Below, in pieces: positions 15,304-23,618 of a stretch of 64,000 bases of DNA (within the stretch, counting starts at the first letter, position 1; each line of letters starts with the position of its first letter). Source of the stretch: Thermococcus onnurineus NA1 (lineage in GTDB: Archaea; Methanobacteriota_B; Thermococci; Thermococcales; Thermococcaceae); contig NC_011529.1 of the NCBI RefSeq assembly GCF_000018365.1, positions 434,001 to 498,000 of the forward strand, read 5' to 3'. The notes under the pieces are model-generated. The model saw nothing but the letters and a program-made list of their open reading frames with translations, ran no database searches and had not been told where the DNA came from. The translations under genes and the position numbers were made by a program.

Positions 15304-15876
15304 TCACTCCTCCTTTTTCTTGTCCACCAGCCATGGGATCCACCTTCTGGCTTCCCTCTCACGCCATCCTTCGCCGAAGAGCTCGTCCTGGTTCTTCTTG
15401 TACCACTCGTAGTTCTCCTTGTACCTCTTCCATCCGTCTGCTGTTCCGTTCTCAATCATCTCCATTATCTTCTGGATTCCGTCCATGACTGCCTCTGGCC
15501 GCGGCATGCATCCGGCTATGACGACATCGACCGGGATGTACTTGTCGAGGTGCTTGATAGCGTTGTAGGCGTCCCAGTAGATTCCACCGTTGAGCGGGCA
15601 GGAGCCGTGCGCCAGGACGTACTTTGGATCAGGTGCCATTTCGTAGGTGATTATGATTCTTTTGAGGGTCTTTGGCGTAACGTAGCCCGTGATGAGGAAG
15701 AGGTCGTACTGTCTTGGACTCGGGTCCGGTATCATACCGAATCGCTCTAGGTCATACCTTGACGTCATGAGGGGCGGCATCTCTATACCGCCGCATCCGG
15801 TACAGAACGACACAATCCAAAGGCTCTTCTTTCTCGCATAATTAAAGAGAGGTTCAAAGAGTCTCCAGTCCACCAT
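15304..15876 (-). CDS. mbxJ: MBX subunit J: NuoB-like small subunit
   Basis: 190 residues with the proximal [4Fe-4S] ligands CTGCGG (about residue 25), GSC (about residue 91) and AGCMPRP, as in NuoB/MbhJ. It hands electrons from N to the catalytic site in L and sits on the membrane arm. ATG 15876 has GAGGTGA 6 bases upstream. A charged C-terminal tail of about 40 residues (WYKKNQDELFGEGWRERE) is unlike NuoB of complex I. Confidence 0.9.
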   Translation of the reverse strand: MVDWRLFEPLFNYARKKSLWIVSFCTGCGGIEMPPLMTSRYDLERFGMIPDPSPRQYDLFLITGYVTPKTLKRIIITYEMAPDPKYVLAHGSCPLNGGIYWDAYNAIKHLDKYIPVDVVIAGCMPRPEAVMDGIQKIMEMIENGTADGWKRYKENYEWYKKNQDELFGEGWREREARRWIPWLVDKKKEE

Positions 15877-15886
15877 TTTCATCACC

Positions 15887-16816
15887 TCACAGGCTTGCAA
15901 GTATCGCTCCGAGTGCGGCTATGATGGTCGGCCACTTCCAGTAGAACTTGGCCGCCTGGTCAATCGTGAACCTCGGGAATATCGTGCTGACGAATACCGC
16001 TATGAGGAGCACCGCTATCTGCTTGACGAGGAGTATTGCAAGGCTGGCTATGGTGTTCAGTATCGGGCTTGCAAAGGCAGTAATAACTGCTCCGCCTAGG
16101 AATATGTTGCTGAAGAACAGCGTCTCCGCGAAGAGGGCTATGGCGTGCTGTATCTGGAGTATCCCCATGTGTTTTCCGCCGAACTCGACCATCGGACCGA
16201 GGGAGATTTCACCTGGTGCAATCATGATGTCGAAGGGCTCCTTGCCGAACATTGCCTGAAGGACGATGTCGTAGGCTATGGCGGCTAAGAGGAGCGGCAG
16301 GTGTATTATACTCCATCCGCTGATCTGCTGAGCCATGACTATCTCGTAGGTGCTGAAGGTTCCGTAAAACTCTGCGAGTGCTATTATCGCGAAGCCGAGG
16401 GGCACCTGAATGGCCAGCATAGTAAGCAGGGCCCTCTGGGCGCCTATTCCTGCATAGGGGTTTCCTGAGCTCATTGCAGCGAACATTATTCCCAGCATCG
16501 GTATCTCGAGGAGGAAGGTGATGAGGATGAGGTCCCCGTAGGCCCTGAGTATGCTGACGCTTCCCAGCGGGATGAAGAACAAAGCCAGTACCGTAGCTCC
16601 AAGGGCGTAGATGATGCCGAAGTCGTAGATTAATCCGTGGGTAATGTTCTCCTTCTTGCCGAAGAACTTGATGGTGTCAAGTATGGGCTGATAGATTGGC
16701 GGTCCTACCCTTCTGTGTATCCTTGCGCTCACTTTCCTGATTATTCCCATGAACATGAACCCGACGAAGGTCGCATAAATTAGGAGGAATAAAGCCTTCA
16801 GCGCTACCTCAAGCAT
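15887..16816 (-). CDS. mbxM: MBX subunit M: NuoH-like membrane subunit
   Basis: 309 residues with about eight membrane segments and the NuoH blocks HRRVGPPIYQP, EIPMLG and FGKEPFDIM. In complex I relatives it links the redox arm to the antiporter arm. ATG 16816 follows GGGTGTGAAGA, 3 bases after the stop of mbxH'. Confidence 0.9.
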   Translation of the reverse strand: MLEVALKALFLLIYATFVGFMFMGIIRKVSARIHRRVGPPIYQPILDTIKFFGKKENITHGLIYDFGIIYALGATVLALFFIPLGSVSILRAYGDLILITFLLEIPMLGIMFAAMSSGNPYAGIGAQRALLTMLAIQVPLGFAIIALAEFYGTFSTYEIVMAQQISGWSIIHLPLLLAAIAYDIVLQAMFGKEPFDIMIAPGEISLGPMVEFGGKHMGILQIQHAIALFAETLFFSNIFLGGAVITAFASPILNTIASLAILLVKQIAVLLIAVFVSTIFPRFTIDQAAKFYWKWPTIIAALGAILASL

Positions 16817-16819
16817 TCT

Positions 16820-18682
16820 TCACACCCCCCACATAGCGAGGATTAACAGGACTATGGCAAGATACCAGGCATAGCTCTGGACGTTTCCATTGTAGACGTA
16901 GTTCCTCATGGTCTCGGCGAAGTCCTCAACAGTCTTTCCAACGTCCTTGTAGAACCTGTCAAAGCTCATTCTGAGCCAGAAGGACAGGGCCTCCTTGAGC
17001 GGAAGGAAGAAGTTCCTCCTGATGGTGAGGTTGTACTCCATCGTTACTGGGTTTCCTGACTGGTAGGTGTCCGTAACGGGGACTTTTCTCACGCCTGCCC
17101 CCATGAAGTAGACTATGGCCGCAATGAGCATGCCGACCACAAACCAGACGGTGAGGAGGAGGCCGTTGTACTTACCGAAGCCGAGGTTCAGCTCCCATAT
17201 AGTTCCACCGATGACCTCTCTGCCGAATATCTTGTTTAACTCCTGGGCCACAAGACCTGGAGCGACACCGAAGACGACGTTGAGCACCGCAAGTATGCCC
17301 ATGCCTATGGCAAGGGGCAATGGAGCGTCCTTGGTGTCATCAAGGTCGGTTGGCCTCTGACCGAACCAGACTGCGTAGGTGAACCTGATGAGGTAGACGA
17401 AACCTACGGCACTTCCAAAGAACACCATCGCACCGAGTATTGGCATGTTCTGGCTTATGACCGACTCAAAGATTAGCCACTTGCTGGCGAAGCCGACCAT
17501 CGGCGGAATTCCAGCGAGGCTGAGTATTGCTACAAAGGCCATCGCAAATGTTACTGGCATCTTCTCTGCCAGTCCGCCCATGTCTTTGAACTCCGTCTTC
17601 CCGGTGCGGTAGATTATGGTGGCCACTATGAGGAAGAACAGTCCCTTGAAGAGGGCGTGGCTTATGGCGTGGTAGATGGCGGCTTCGATGCTCAATGCAG
17701 TCCCAACACCTATGCCCACTAGGATGTAACCTATCTGGCTTATACTGGAGTAGGCGAAGAGCTTCCTGATGTCCTCCTGGAGCGCCGCGAGGATGCCGCC
17801 GACGATAATGGTTAGACCACCGAGAAATGCTATGATGTAGCCGAACTTGGGGACGGTTCTAATCGTTCCGAATTCGTAGAGCAGGCGGTAGCCTATGAGC
17901 ATGTAGATGAGGATAAATCCGTAAACGCCAGTCTTGCTGAGGACGCCGCTGAACATCGCGGTGTAGCTCTGGTTGGTCTCGCTGTAGGCATCGGGCGCCC
18001 ACACGTGAAGCGGGAACATCCCGGCCTTAACGCCAAAGGCGACCAGGAAGAGACCGAAGATTAACGCAATTTCGCCCTTGCTAAAGATGGTAGATGAGCC
18101 GACAGCCGCCAGTGCCGCGTCCTGTGAGAACGCTCTGTAAACTTCTATAAAGCTGAAGGAGCCGACTTTGGCGTAGATTATGCCTATCGCTATGAGCATC
18201 GCGTAGGCTCCGATAACGCTGAGCACGAAGTACTTGAGTGAGGCCTCCCTGTTGTACTTGAGGACCATCATGAAGCTTCCGAAGGTCATGATTTCCCAGA
18301 AGATGAAGAACCCTAACAGGTCGTAGGCTATGAAGATGCCGTAGACGCCGGTGAGGCTCATCAGGGCAAACAGCCACTCGTAGCCGTTCTTTGAGGTTGA
18401 GACCATTCCAAGCACTGCGGCAAGGCCAACAACACCGGCTATCATAGCGAATATCCAGCTCATGTGGGTTAATGTGAACTCAAGGGTGAAGCCGGCAAAG
18501 TTCAGCGTGTGCTGTATCATTCCTTCGGCATCAACGGTTGGATAGAGCTTGATGAGGTAAGCTAGGGGAAGGGCTGCACCGGCAACGCCGAGCAGCTCTC
18601 TAATAACTTTGATGTCAAGCGCCCAGGCGATAACGCCAGCAATCAGAGGCGCGAAAATGATAACGATGAGTTCGTTAATCAT
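16820..18682 (-). CDS. mbxH': MBX subunit H': second MrpD-like antiporter subunit with C-terminal extension
   Basis: 620 residues with about 16 membrane segments. The MrpD/NuoL-type core (FIFWEIMTFGSFMMV, ILAALQEDIRKLFAYSSISQIGYI, AIYHAISHALFKGLFF) carries the conserved Glu, Lys and His of ion-translocating subunits. A long C-terminal part (about 480-620), ending in a further membrane helix, extends beyond a normal MrpD. The duplicate antiporter subunit distinguishes MBX from the MBH hydrogenase, which has one. Its ATG overlaps the mbxH stop by 4 bases. Confidence 0.9.
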   Translation of the reverse strand: MINELIVIIFAPLIAGVIAWALDIKVIRELLGVAGAALPLAYLIKLYPTVDAEGMIQHTLNFAGFTLEFTLTHMSWIFAMIAGVVGLAAVLGMVSTSKNGYEWLFALMSLTGVYGIFIAYDLLGFFIFWEIMTFGSFMMVLKYNREASLKYFVLSVIGAYAMLIAIGIIYAKVGSFSFIEVYRAFSQDAALAAVGSSTIFSKGEIALIFGLFLVAFGVKAGMFPLHVWAPDAYSETNQSYTAMFSGVLSKTGVYGFILIYMLIGYRLLYEFGTIRTVPKFGYIIAFLGGLTIIVGGILAALQEDIRKLFAYSSISQIGYILVGIGVGTALSIEAAIYHAISHALFKGLFFLIVATIIYRTGKTEFKDMGGLAEKMPVTFAMAFVAILSLAGIPPMVGFASKWLIFESVISQNMPILGAMVFFGSAVGFVYLIRFTYAVWFGQRPTDLDDTKDAPLPLAIGMGILAVLNVVFGVAPGLVAQELNKIFGREVIGGTIWELNLGFGKYNGLLLTVWFVVGMLIAAIVYFMGAGVRKVPVTDTYQSGNPVTMEYNLTIRRNFFLPLKEALSFWLRMSFDRFYKDVGKTVEDFAETMRNYVYNGNVQSYAWYLAIVLLILAMWGV

Positions 18683-20166
18683 GCTCCCACCCCCATCAGT
18701 GGAACGTTCTTAACGTACTGGGCCACGTTGAAGATGTCCTCCCCAGCCTTCCTGGCGAGCTCCCAAACGTAGTCCGGGTAGACTCCTATGACGACCACCA
18801 AAGCCGCGAGGAAGAACATCATGAGGCCAATGACCATGCTCTCGCTGATTCTCTCTCCCTCTCCTTCGAACCATATGGCGTGGAGCAGCCTGAAGTAATA
18901 GACCGCCTCCACGACGCTCGCTGAAAGTACAAGTACTGCCGCCCAGGTGTAGCCGACGTTCAGGGTCGCAAGGATTATTCTGATCTTGCTCCAGAAGACG
19001 TTGAAGAGCGGTATTCCGATGGTGGCTACTGCACCAACTGAGATAGCGAAGGCCGTGAGCGGCATCCTCCTGCCGAGTCCCTGGAACTTCTCCAGCTCTG
19101 CACCGCCGAGGGTTATCGCCACGTAGCCGACGGCGAGGAACAGGAGAACTTTGACTATTGCGTGGTTGATCATGTGGAAGACACCAGCGTCAACGCCGGC
19201 CTGAGTGCCGAGGGCGAAGGCGAGTGCTATGAAGCCTATCTGGGCGATACTGGAGTAGGCTATCATCCTCTTGACGTTCTTCTGCCTAAGCGCTGCCAGC
19301 TCGGCAACGACGACGGTGAGGGCGGCCATTACGATGAGAAGCCTGAGCACTGAGCCCCAGCTCTCGACGACCTGCATGAGGTAGATAATCCTCGCCATGG
19401 CGTAGAGGGCAGCCTTGACGACAAAGGCGGAGAACATGACGGTGATTGGGTGCGGTGCTGCCTGATAAGCGTCGGGCGCCCAGGCGTTGAGCGGGAAGAG
19501 CTCAGCTTCGACGGCCAGACCAAGAATTATGAGCGCGAGGCCGACCTGGGCTACGGTGGGATCCATAGTTGCTGCGAGCTGGGCTATCTGGGCCATGTTG
19601 AGGGTTCCGAGGGAGCCGTAGATTAAAGCGACACCGATGAGGAAGAAGCTTGAACCGATTCCACCGAGGATGATGTACTTCATTGACGCTTCGGCCGATT
19701 CACCTGTCTTGTTGTAGGCCGTGAGGGCGTAGGCAGTTATTGCCGTTATCTCCATGAAGACGAAGAGGTTGAATATATCACCGGTCGCTATCATTCCGGT
19801 GGCACCAAGCATCAGCAGGAGGAAGAGCATGGCATACTTGTCGATGGGTTCGGTTTTGACCGCGCTGATGCTGAAGATCGAAGTGAAGAGGCTAACGACT
19901 GCTATTATGAGTACGAAGAGCGCCGCGAAATGGCCGAGGTAGAGGTTGATTCCAACGGGTGGCTTCCAGCCGCCGGCGATGACTATTATTGGCTGGCCAG
20001 TAGTATAGACCTCCTTGAAGACCCATGCGGCTATTCCAGTCTGGAGGGCGGTAACTAGGATCAGGAAGTACCTGACGGCGTTCTTTCCCATTCCCTTAAA
20101 CACGGGGACGAAGAACGCGCTGATGAGGGGTAACGCTATGAGCAGAGCAGCGTACTGCCCGTTCAT
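18679..20166 (-). CDS. mbxH: MBX subunit H: MrpD-like antiporter subunit
   Basis: 495 residues with about 14 membrane segments. Conserved MrpD blocks are FVFMEITAITAYAL, ELAALRQKNVKRMIAYSSIAQIGF and FHMINHAIVKVLLFLA. It should form an ion half-channel in the pump arm. Overlaps its neighbours on both sides by 4 bases, so translation is probably coupled. Confidence 0.92.
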   Translation of the reverse strand: MNGQYAALLIALPLISAFFVPVFKGMGKNAVRYFLILVTALQTGIAAWVFKEVYTTGQPIIVIAGGWKPPVGINLYLGHFAALFVLIIAVVSLFTSIFSISAVKTEPIDKYAMLFLLLMLGATGMIATGDIFNLFVFMEITAITAYALTAYNKTGESAEASMKYIILGGIGSSFFLIGVALIYGSLGTLNMAQIAQLAATMDPTVAQVGLALIILGLAVEAELFPLNAWAPDAYQAAPHPITVMFSAFVVKAALYAMARIIYLMQVVESWGSVLRLLIVMAALTVVVAELAALRQKNVKRMIAYSSIAQIGFIALAFALGTQAGVDAGVFHMINHAIVKVLLFLAVGYVAITLGGAELEKFQGLGRRMPLTAFAISVGAVATIGIPLFNVFWSKIRIILATLNVGYTWAAVLVLSASVVEAVYYFRLLHAIWFEGEGERISESMVIGLMMFFLAALVVVIGVYPDYVWELARKAGEDIFNVAQYVKNVPLMGVGA

Positions 20167-20507
20167 CCTCTCAACCTCCTTATCTCTTCAACGTTAAGGG
20201 TTCCGTACTTCTCGTAAATCAGTATGGCAACGCTAAGGGCCATGGCGGTGGTGGCAACTCCAATAACTATAGCCGTGAGAACCAATGCCTGCGGAATCGG
20301 GTCAACTGCCTGGCTCGGACCTATTCCTTCGCTCAGTATTGGGGCGCTCTTGCCGCTCACGTAGCCAATGCTGATGAGTAGCAGGTTAACACCCGTTTCC
20401 ATTATGCTGAGGCCTATGAGAATCTTGAGCAGGTTCTTTTTCACCAGGATTGCGTAGAGGCCTACGAGGATGAGCGCTATCGCACCAAAGTAGTAGACGC
20501 TTATCAT
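20163..20507 (-). CDS. mbxG: MBX subunit G: MrpC/NuoK-like
   Basis: 114 residues with three membrane helices and the NuoK/MrpC block KNLLKILIGLSIMETGVNLLLI followed by ALVLTAIVIGVATTAMALSV. It forms part of the proton or sodium path. 4-base overlaps with both neighbours. Confidence 0.92.
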   Translation of the reverse strand: MISVYYFGAIALILVGLYAILVKKNLLKILIGLSIMETGVNLLLISIGYVSGKSAPILSEGIGPSQAVDPIPQALVLTAIVIGVATTAMALSVAILIYEKYGTLNVEEIRRLRG

Positions 20508-21214
20508 TCGCTCACCTCCTCCTTGAGCATGTTGTCGATGATTCCGCTGAGCTCCGTGCCGACCTTAATGCCGATGATGGTGTAGATTATTGGTATGAAG
20601 CCACCGCTCAGCAGTCTACCGACGTTGTCCCAGCCAAACTGCCAGGTCTGCCATATCCAGTCGAAGAGGAAGTAACCGCCTATTGCGAGACCAACTAGAC
20701 CAACGGCGACGTAGCTCATGCCAGCTAGGCCCTCAGTGACCTCAAAGCCCCTGTGTGGGATTTCGTAGGTTATGAACGCGAGGTACAGCAGCAGGAAGGC
20801 AGTGGCAATGGTGGCTCCTCCTGGGAATCCTCCACCCGGGGTGAGGTGTCCGTGAATGAAGATGTAGGCACCGAAGAGCATCACGAAGGGGAAGAGCAGC
20901 CTCGTTCCGGTTGTGAGAACTATTGAGCCCTCGGTCTTTGCGGTTCTCTCCTTCTTTCTTCTCCAGAGCAGGGCTCCAACGCCAGTAGATGCTATAAACA
21001 GGACGGTGACCTCACCAAGGGTATCAAATCCGCGGTAGTTGACGACGACGGCGGTGACGGCGTTAACAGAGCCGGTCTGCTGTTTCACATTGTCGAGATA
21101 GTACTGGCCGACGAGCATCTTGTCCTCGCCGAAGGGGACCCCGGCCAACCCCTGAGCCAGCCAGTACCCTATGATGAGGAGTGTGATTATTGCCAAAGCG
21201 CGCTTGACTACCAT
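20504..21214 (-). CDS. mbxF: MBX subunit F: MrpB-like with N-terminal extension
   Basis: 236 residues. The C-terminal half is the MnhB domain (TTGTRLLFPFVMLFGAYIFIHGHLTPGGGFPGG). The N-terminal half adds two membrane segments that correspond to the C-terminal portion of the larger MrpA-type subunit (E in MBH). ATG 21214 lies next to the repeated GGTGGTGGGTGAG; a GTG at 21226 is an alternative start. Overlaps the D gene stop. Confidence 0.88.
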   Translation of the reverse strand: MVVKRALAIITLLIIGYWLAQGLAGVPFGEDKMLVGQYYLDNVKQQTGSVNAVTAVVVNYRGFDTLGEVTVLFIASTGVGALLWRRKKERTAKTEGSIVLTTGTRLLFPFVMLFGAYIFIHGHLTPGGGFPGGATIATAFLLLYLAFITYEIPHRGFEVTEGLAGMSYVAVGLVGLAIGGYFLFDWIWQTWQFGWDNVGRLLSGGFIPIIYTIIGIKVGTELSGIIDNMLKEEVSE

Positions 21215-21492
21215 CTCACCCACCACCCGGGCGTTTCTTCTTCCTCCGTCTCGAACCTCTGGGTTCTCTTAATGGCGAATATGAACACGGCACCGCTGAG
21301 TGCAGCACCTATTGCTGCCTCGGTCATAGCCACGTCCGGAGCCTGCAGGAAGAAGAACAGCAGTGAGGCGAACAGGCTGACGGCTGCCATTCCGACGGCG
21401 GCAGCTAGTATGTCCTTCCACTCGACGGCGAGTATTGCGGAGACTACCATGATCGCAACTATTAAGTGGGGGATGTAATACGCGAGGTTCAT
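21208..21492 (-). CDS. mbxD: MBX subunit D: DUF4040/MrpA-fragment subunit
   Basis: 94 residues with three membrane segments and the DUF4040 signature FFFLQAPDVAMTEAAIGAAL, matching a piece of MrpA/MrpB in Mrp antiporters. Overlaps C and F genes by a few bases. Confidence 0.9.
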   Translation of the reverse strand: MNLAYYIPHLIVAIMVVSAILAVEWKDILAAAVGMAAVSLFASLLFFFLQAPDVAMTEAAIGAALSGAVFIFAIKRTQRFETEEEETPGWWVRW

Positions 21493-21899
21493 TCCTCACC
21501 ACCCTCTCCGGTTTCATCAGTTTCTTCGGGGGTTTCCTCGGCTTTGACCTTCGCCTCGAGGTGCTCACTGTACTTGTCGACGATGCTGCCTTCCCACAGT
21601 GGGATTCCGCTCTTGTACGCTGCCCTTATGAGTGCGTGGGCGCTTATTGGGTTGGTAAGCAGGAGGAACACAGCGATGACAATGGTCTTTGTGAGCCATG
21701 CCGCGCTTCCGAAGTCGGTCCCGAGAGCCCAAATTCCGACACCAACTATGACACCCAGAGAACCAAGGGTGGCGCTTTTGGTCGAGGTCTGCATCCTGTT
21801 GTAAACGTCGGGCATCCTGATCAGACCTAGGGCTGATAGGAAGTAGAAGAACGTCCCCAGCAGGACGAGAACTTCTCCGATCACCGTAAGAGCGTTCAT
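21489..21899 (-). CDS. mbxC: MBX subunit C: MrpG-like
   Basis: 136 residues. Two to three membrane helices carry the MnhG signature (GLIRMPDVYNRMQTSTKSATLG), followed by an acidic tail of about 25 residues (EETPEETDETGEGGEE) that probably faces the cytoplasm. 4-base overlaps on both sides. Confidence 0.92.
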   Translation of the reverse strand: MNALTVIGEVLVLLGTFFYFLSALGLIRMPDVYNRMQTSTKSATLGSLGVIVGVGIWALGTDFGSAAWLTKTIVIAVFLLLTNPISAHALIRAAYKSGIPLWEGSIVDKYSEHLEAKVKAEETPEETDETGEGGEE

Positions 21900-22150
21900 A
21901 GGCCTCCCTCCATGTAGCGCGCGAATGCCATGACTCCACCGAAGGCCAGAATCGCGTATACCAGGGCAACGTCGAGGAATATCATTCTCTGGTAGTAGAG
22001 CGCGAAGAGCACCATTAGTCCGGTGGTTATGGTTGTCATTATATCAACAGCCACGATTCTGTCCACTGTCGTTGGTCCTCTGAAGATCCTGTACATGCTG
22101 AGGAGCGTTGCTATCGCTATCAGGGCGAGATAAACGTTTATCCCTATCAT
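21896..22150 (-). CDS. mbxB: MBX subunit B: MrpF-like
   Basis: 84 residues, three helices, with the MnhF signature RGPTTVDRIVAVDIMTT. Part of the Mrp-derived antiporter module. 4-base overlaps with A and C genes. Confidence 0.92.
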   Translation of the reverse strand: MIGINVYLALIAIATLLSMYRIFRGPTTVDRIVAVDIMTTITTGLMVLFALYYQRMIFLDVALVYAILAFGGVMAFARYMEGGL

Positions 22151-22653
22151 CCGAAGATCACCTTCAGGAACTTTTCAAAGGGCTCGGTTATGCTCTTAGA
22201 AGCGCCTTCAACGGAATCATCCTTGACGTCTATCCAGTGGATGAAGTACCTGTCACCGTCAACGTCGAGGGTTATGGTTCCGGGCGTCAGGGTTATTGAG
22301 TTCGCAAGGCTGAGCTTCCCAACGTCGCTCTTGAGAACAGTTCTGCACTCAACAATTCCTGGGTTTATGGGTCTCTTGGGGTGAAGAACTCTGTATGCAA
22401 CATCGAGGTTGGCCATGATCATTGCCCAGAGGAAGTAGGGTATGTAAGCTATTGCGTAGGCGATCCTCTTTGGATGCAGGTTTGCGAGGCCATTGGTGGT
22501 GAATATCTCGTAGGTGAAGGCTCCGACGATTAGAGACAGTAGCAGGCCGAATCCGAGTTCTTGTGGATCTAAACTAGCCGTTAGAAACAGCCATATCAGG
22601 AACAGCACGATAACCGTGTACAGGTAGCGGCTTATCTTGCTTGCTTCTCCCAT
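22147..22653 (-). CDS. mbxA: MBX subunit A: MrpE-like, first gene of the operon
   Basis: 168 residues, MnhE family: N-terminal membrane helices, then a cytoplasmic domain with NSITLTPGTITLDVDGDRYFIHWIDV. GGAGGG precedes the ATG. The 13 genes from here to 12875 overlap or nearly touch and run in one direction, in the order A B C D F G H H' M J K L N, which is the mbx order of Pyrococcus and Thermococcus. The promoter region upstream carries two SurR-like sites. Confidence 0.92.
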   Translation of the reverse strand: MGEASKISRYLYTVIVLFLIWLFLTASLDPQELGFGLLLSLIVGAFTYEIFTTNGLANLHPKRIAYAIAYIPYFLWAMIMANLDVAYRVLHPKRPINPGIVECRTVLKSDVGKLSLANSITLTPGTITLDVDGDRYFIHWIDVKDDSVEGASKSITEPFEKFLKVIFG

Positions 22654-22702
22654 TCAGCAACCCTCCAGTGGTTGATGGAAGTGCTCCCAACAGAGTTAAG
22701 CG

Positions 22703-22767
22703 AAGCTAATTTTAGGTTTAAAACAATGACTTATAAACCTTACCAGCGAAGAACAAAGGTTTAAAAC
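22703..22767 (-). promoter_or_regulatory. mbx promoter with two SurR-like sites
   Basis: Two exact copies of GTTTAAAAC lie at 22716-22724 and 22759-22767, matching the GTT-N3-AAC core bound by the redox regulator SurR. On the minus strand the nearer copy extends to GTTTTAAACCTAAAATT, 8 of 9 positions of the extended GTT-N3-AAC-N5-GTT form. A minus-strand TATA (GGTTTATAAG, about 22731-22740) lies between the two copies, so one site is upstream of TATA and one is at the start region. SurR is known to repress mbx when sulfur is absent; the SurR gene is not in this window. Confidence 0.65.
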
Positions 22768-22829
22768 TTTTGGTTAAAATAGAGACGGCAGATTTGTTCT
22801 ATGATGTTAAGAAGAGTCCTTTGGGACGC

Positions 22830-22882
22830 ATGACTTTATAGAAGTCATGAACTTCTCAAATTTGTTTACTAAAAGTTGAGAA
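22830..22882. repeat. Two inverted repeats between the ACT regulator and the mbx promoter
   Basis: ATGACTT/AAGTCAT arms (22830-22836 and 22842-22848, 5-base loop) are followed by TTCTCAA/TTGAGAA arms (22853-22859 and 22876-22882). They lie downstream of the ACT regulator stop and upstream of the mbx promoter. They could be an operator, a terminator hairpin or chance; neither has a following T-run. Confidence 0.35.
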
Positions 22883-22927
22883 AGTTGAGGAAAACTTCAA
22901 TCAACAAATTACAGGAGAAGAGAGGGT

Positions 22928-23428
22928 TCAATAAATTGAAATCCTCTTGACGCCCTCAAGCTTGGAGAGTTCGTTTATCAGGTCTCCAGGAATCGGCTTT
23001 TCAGTGATGATGGTGAGTGTTGCTTCGGGATACAGCTCCGGATCCTCGGCAACTACCTGAATAATGTTGATGTCCCTCTCGGCGATCTTCTGAGCGATCT
23101 TGGCGAGTATTCCTATCGCCCTCGGCTCGGGCTCGATCTCAATGACGCCGTAGCCAACATGCCTCCCGACGTACTTCATGTGAACGGTTGGCTCGAGGTT
23201 GGTGTATATCTCCTTCAGCTCGGGTATCTTGAGTATCATGCCGACGGTCTCCTTGACGACCCTTCTGTCCACGTCAAGGGCCTTGGCTATCTTGGTGTAT
23301 GGAACCTCTATGTCGCCCGCTTTAATCTTCATGTCGTCAGAGACGCGAAGGCCATACTTGAGAAGCGTTTTGGCAATCTGCTTTCTGACGGGATATTCAT
23401 CAAAGTAATGCTCAATCTTTCCCCACAT
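22928..23428 (-). CDS. ACT-domain regulator of amino acid metabolism (COG2150-like)
   Basis: 166 residues. The N-terminal half looks like a winged helix (LLKYGLRVSDDMKI, TKIAKALDVDRRVVKETVGMI). The C-terminal half is an ACT domain (about 95-166; HVGYGVIEIEPEPRAIGILAKIAQKI, TLTIITEKPIPGDLI). Such archaeal proteins are predicted amino acid-responsive regulators. ATG 23428 is placed 6 bases after GGGTGA; an upstream TTG lacks spacing. Divergent from the radical SAM gene. Its target is not known. Confidence 0.8.
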   Translation of the reverse strand: MWGKIEHYFDEYPVRKQIAKTLLKYGLRVSDDMKIKAGDIEVPYTKIAKALDVDRRVVKETVGMILKIPELKEIYTNLEPTVHMKYVGRHVGYGVIEIEPEPRAIGILAKIAQKIAERDINIIQVVAEDPELYPEATLTIITEKPIPGDLINELSKLEGVKRISIY

Positions 23429-23618
23429 GATCAATCACCCATGGTAGTCCATCGATAGACTGTTTAATTCAATAATATTAAAATGTTTCCATGCCCGCAT
23501 GATGGCAAAAGGTCTTCCCTTAAAAATCTTTAGGCGGGGGAGTCTTTGAGATTCCATCATGTGACGGATTTTTTATCCATCGACGAATTTTTAAAAGGCG
23601 TTTAGGAAACCGGGAATC

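Noticed and set aside
12875..22653. Membrane-bound hydrogenase (MBH) operon
   Set aside because: The large subunit lacks both CxxC NiFe motifs and there are two MrpD-like subunits, the pattern of MBX/MBS and not MBH.
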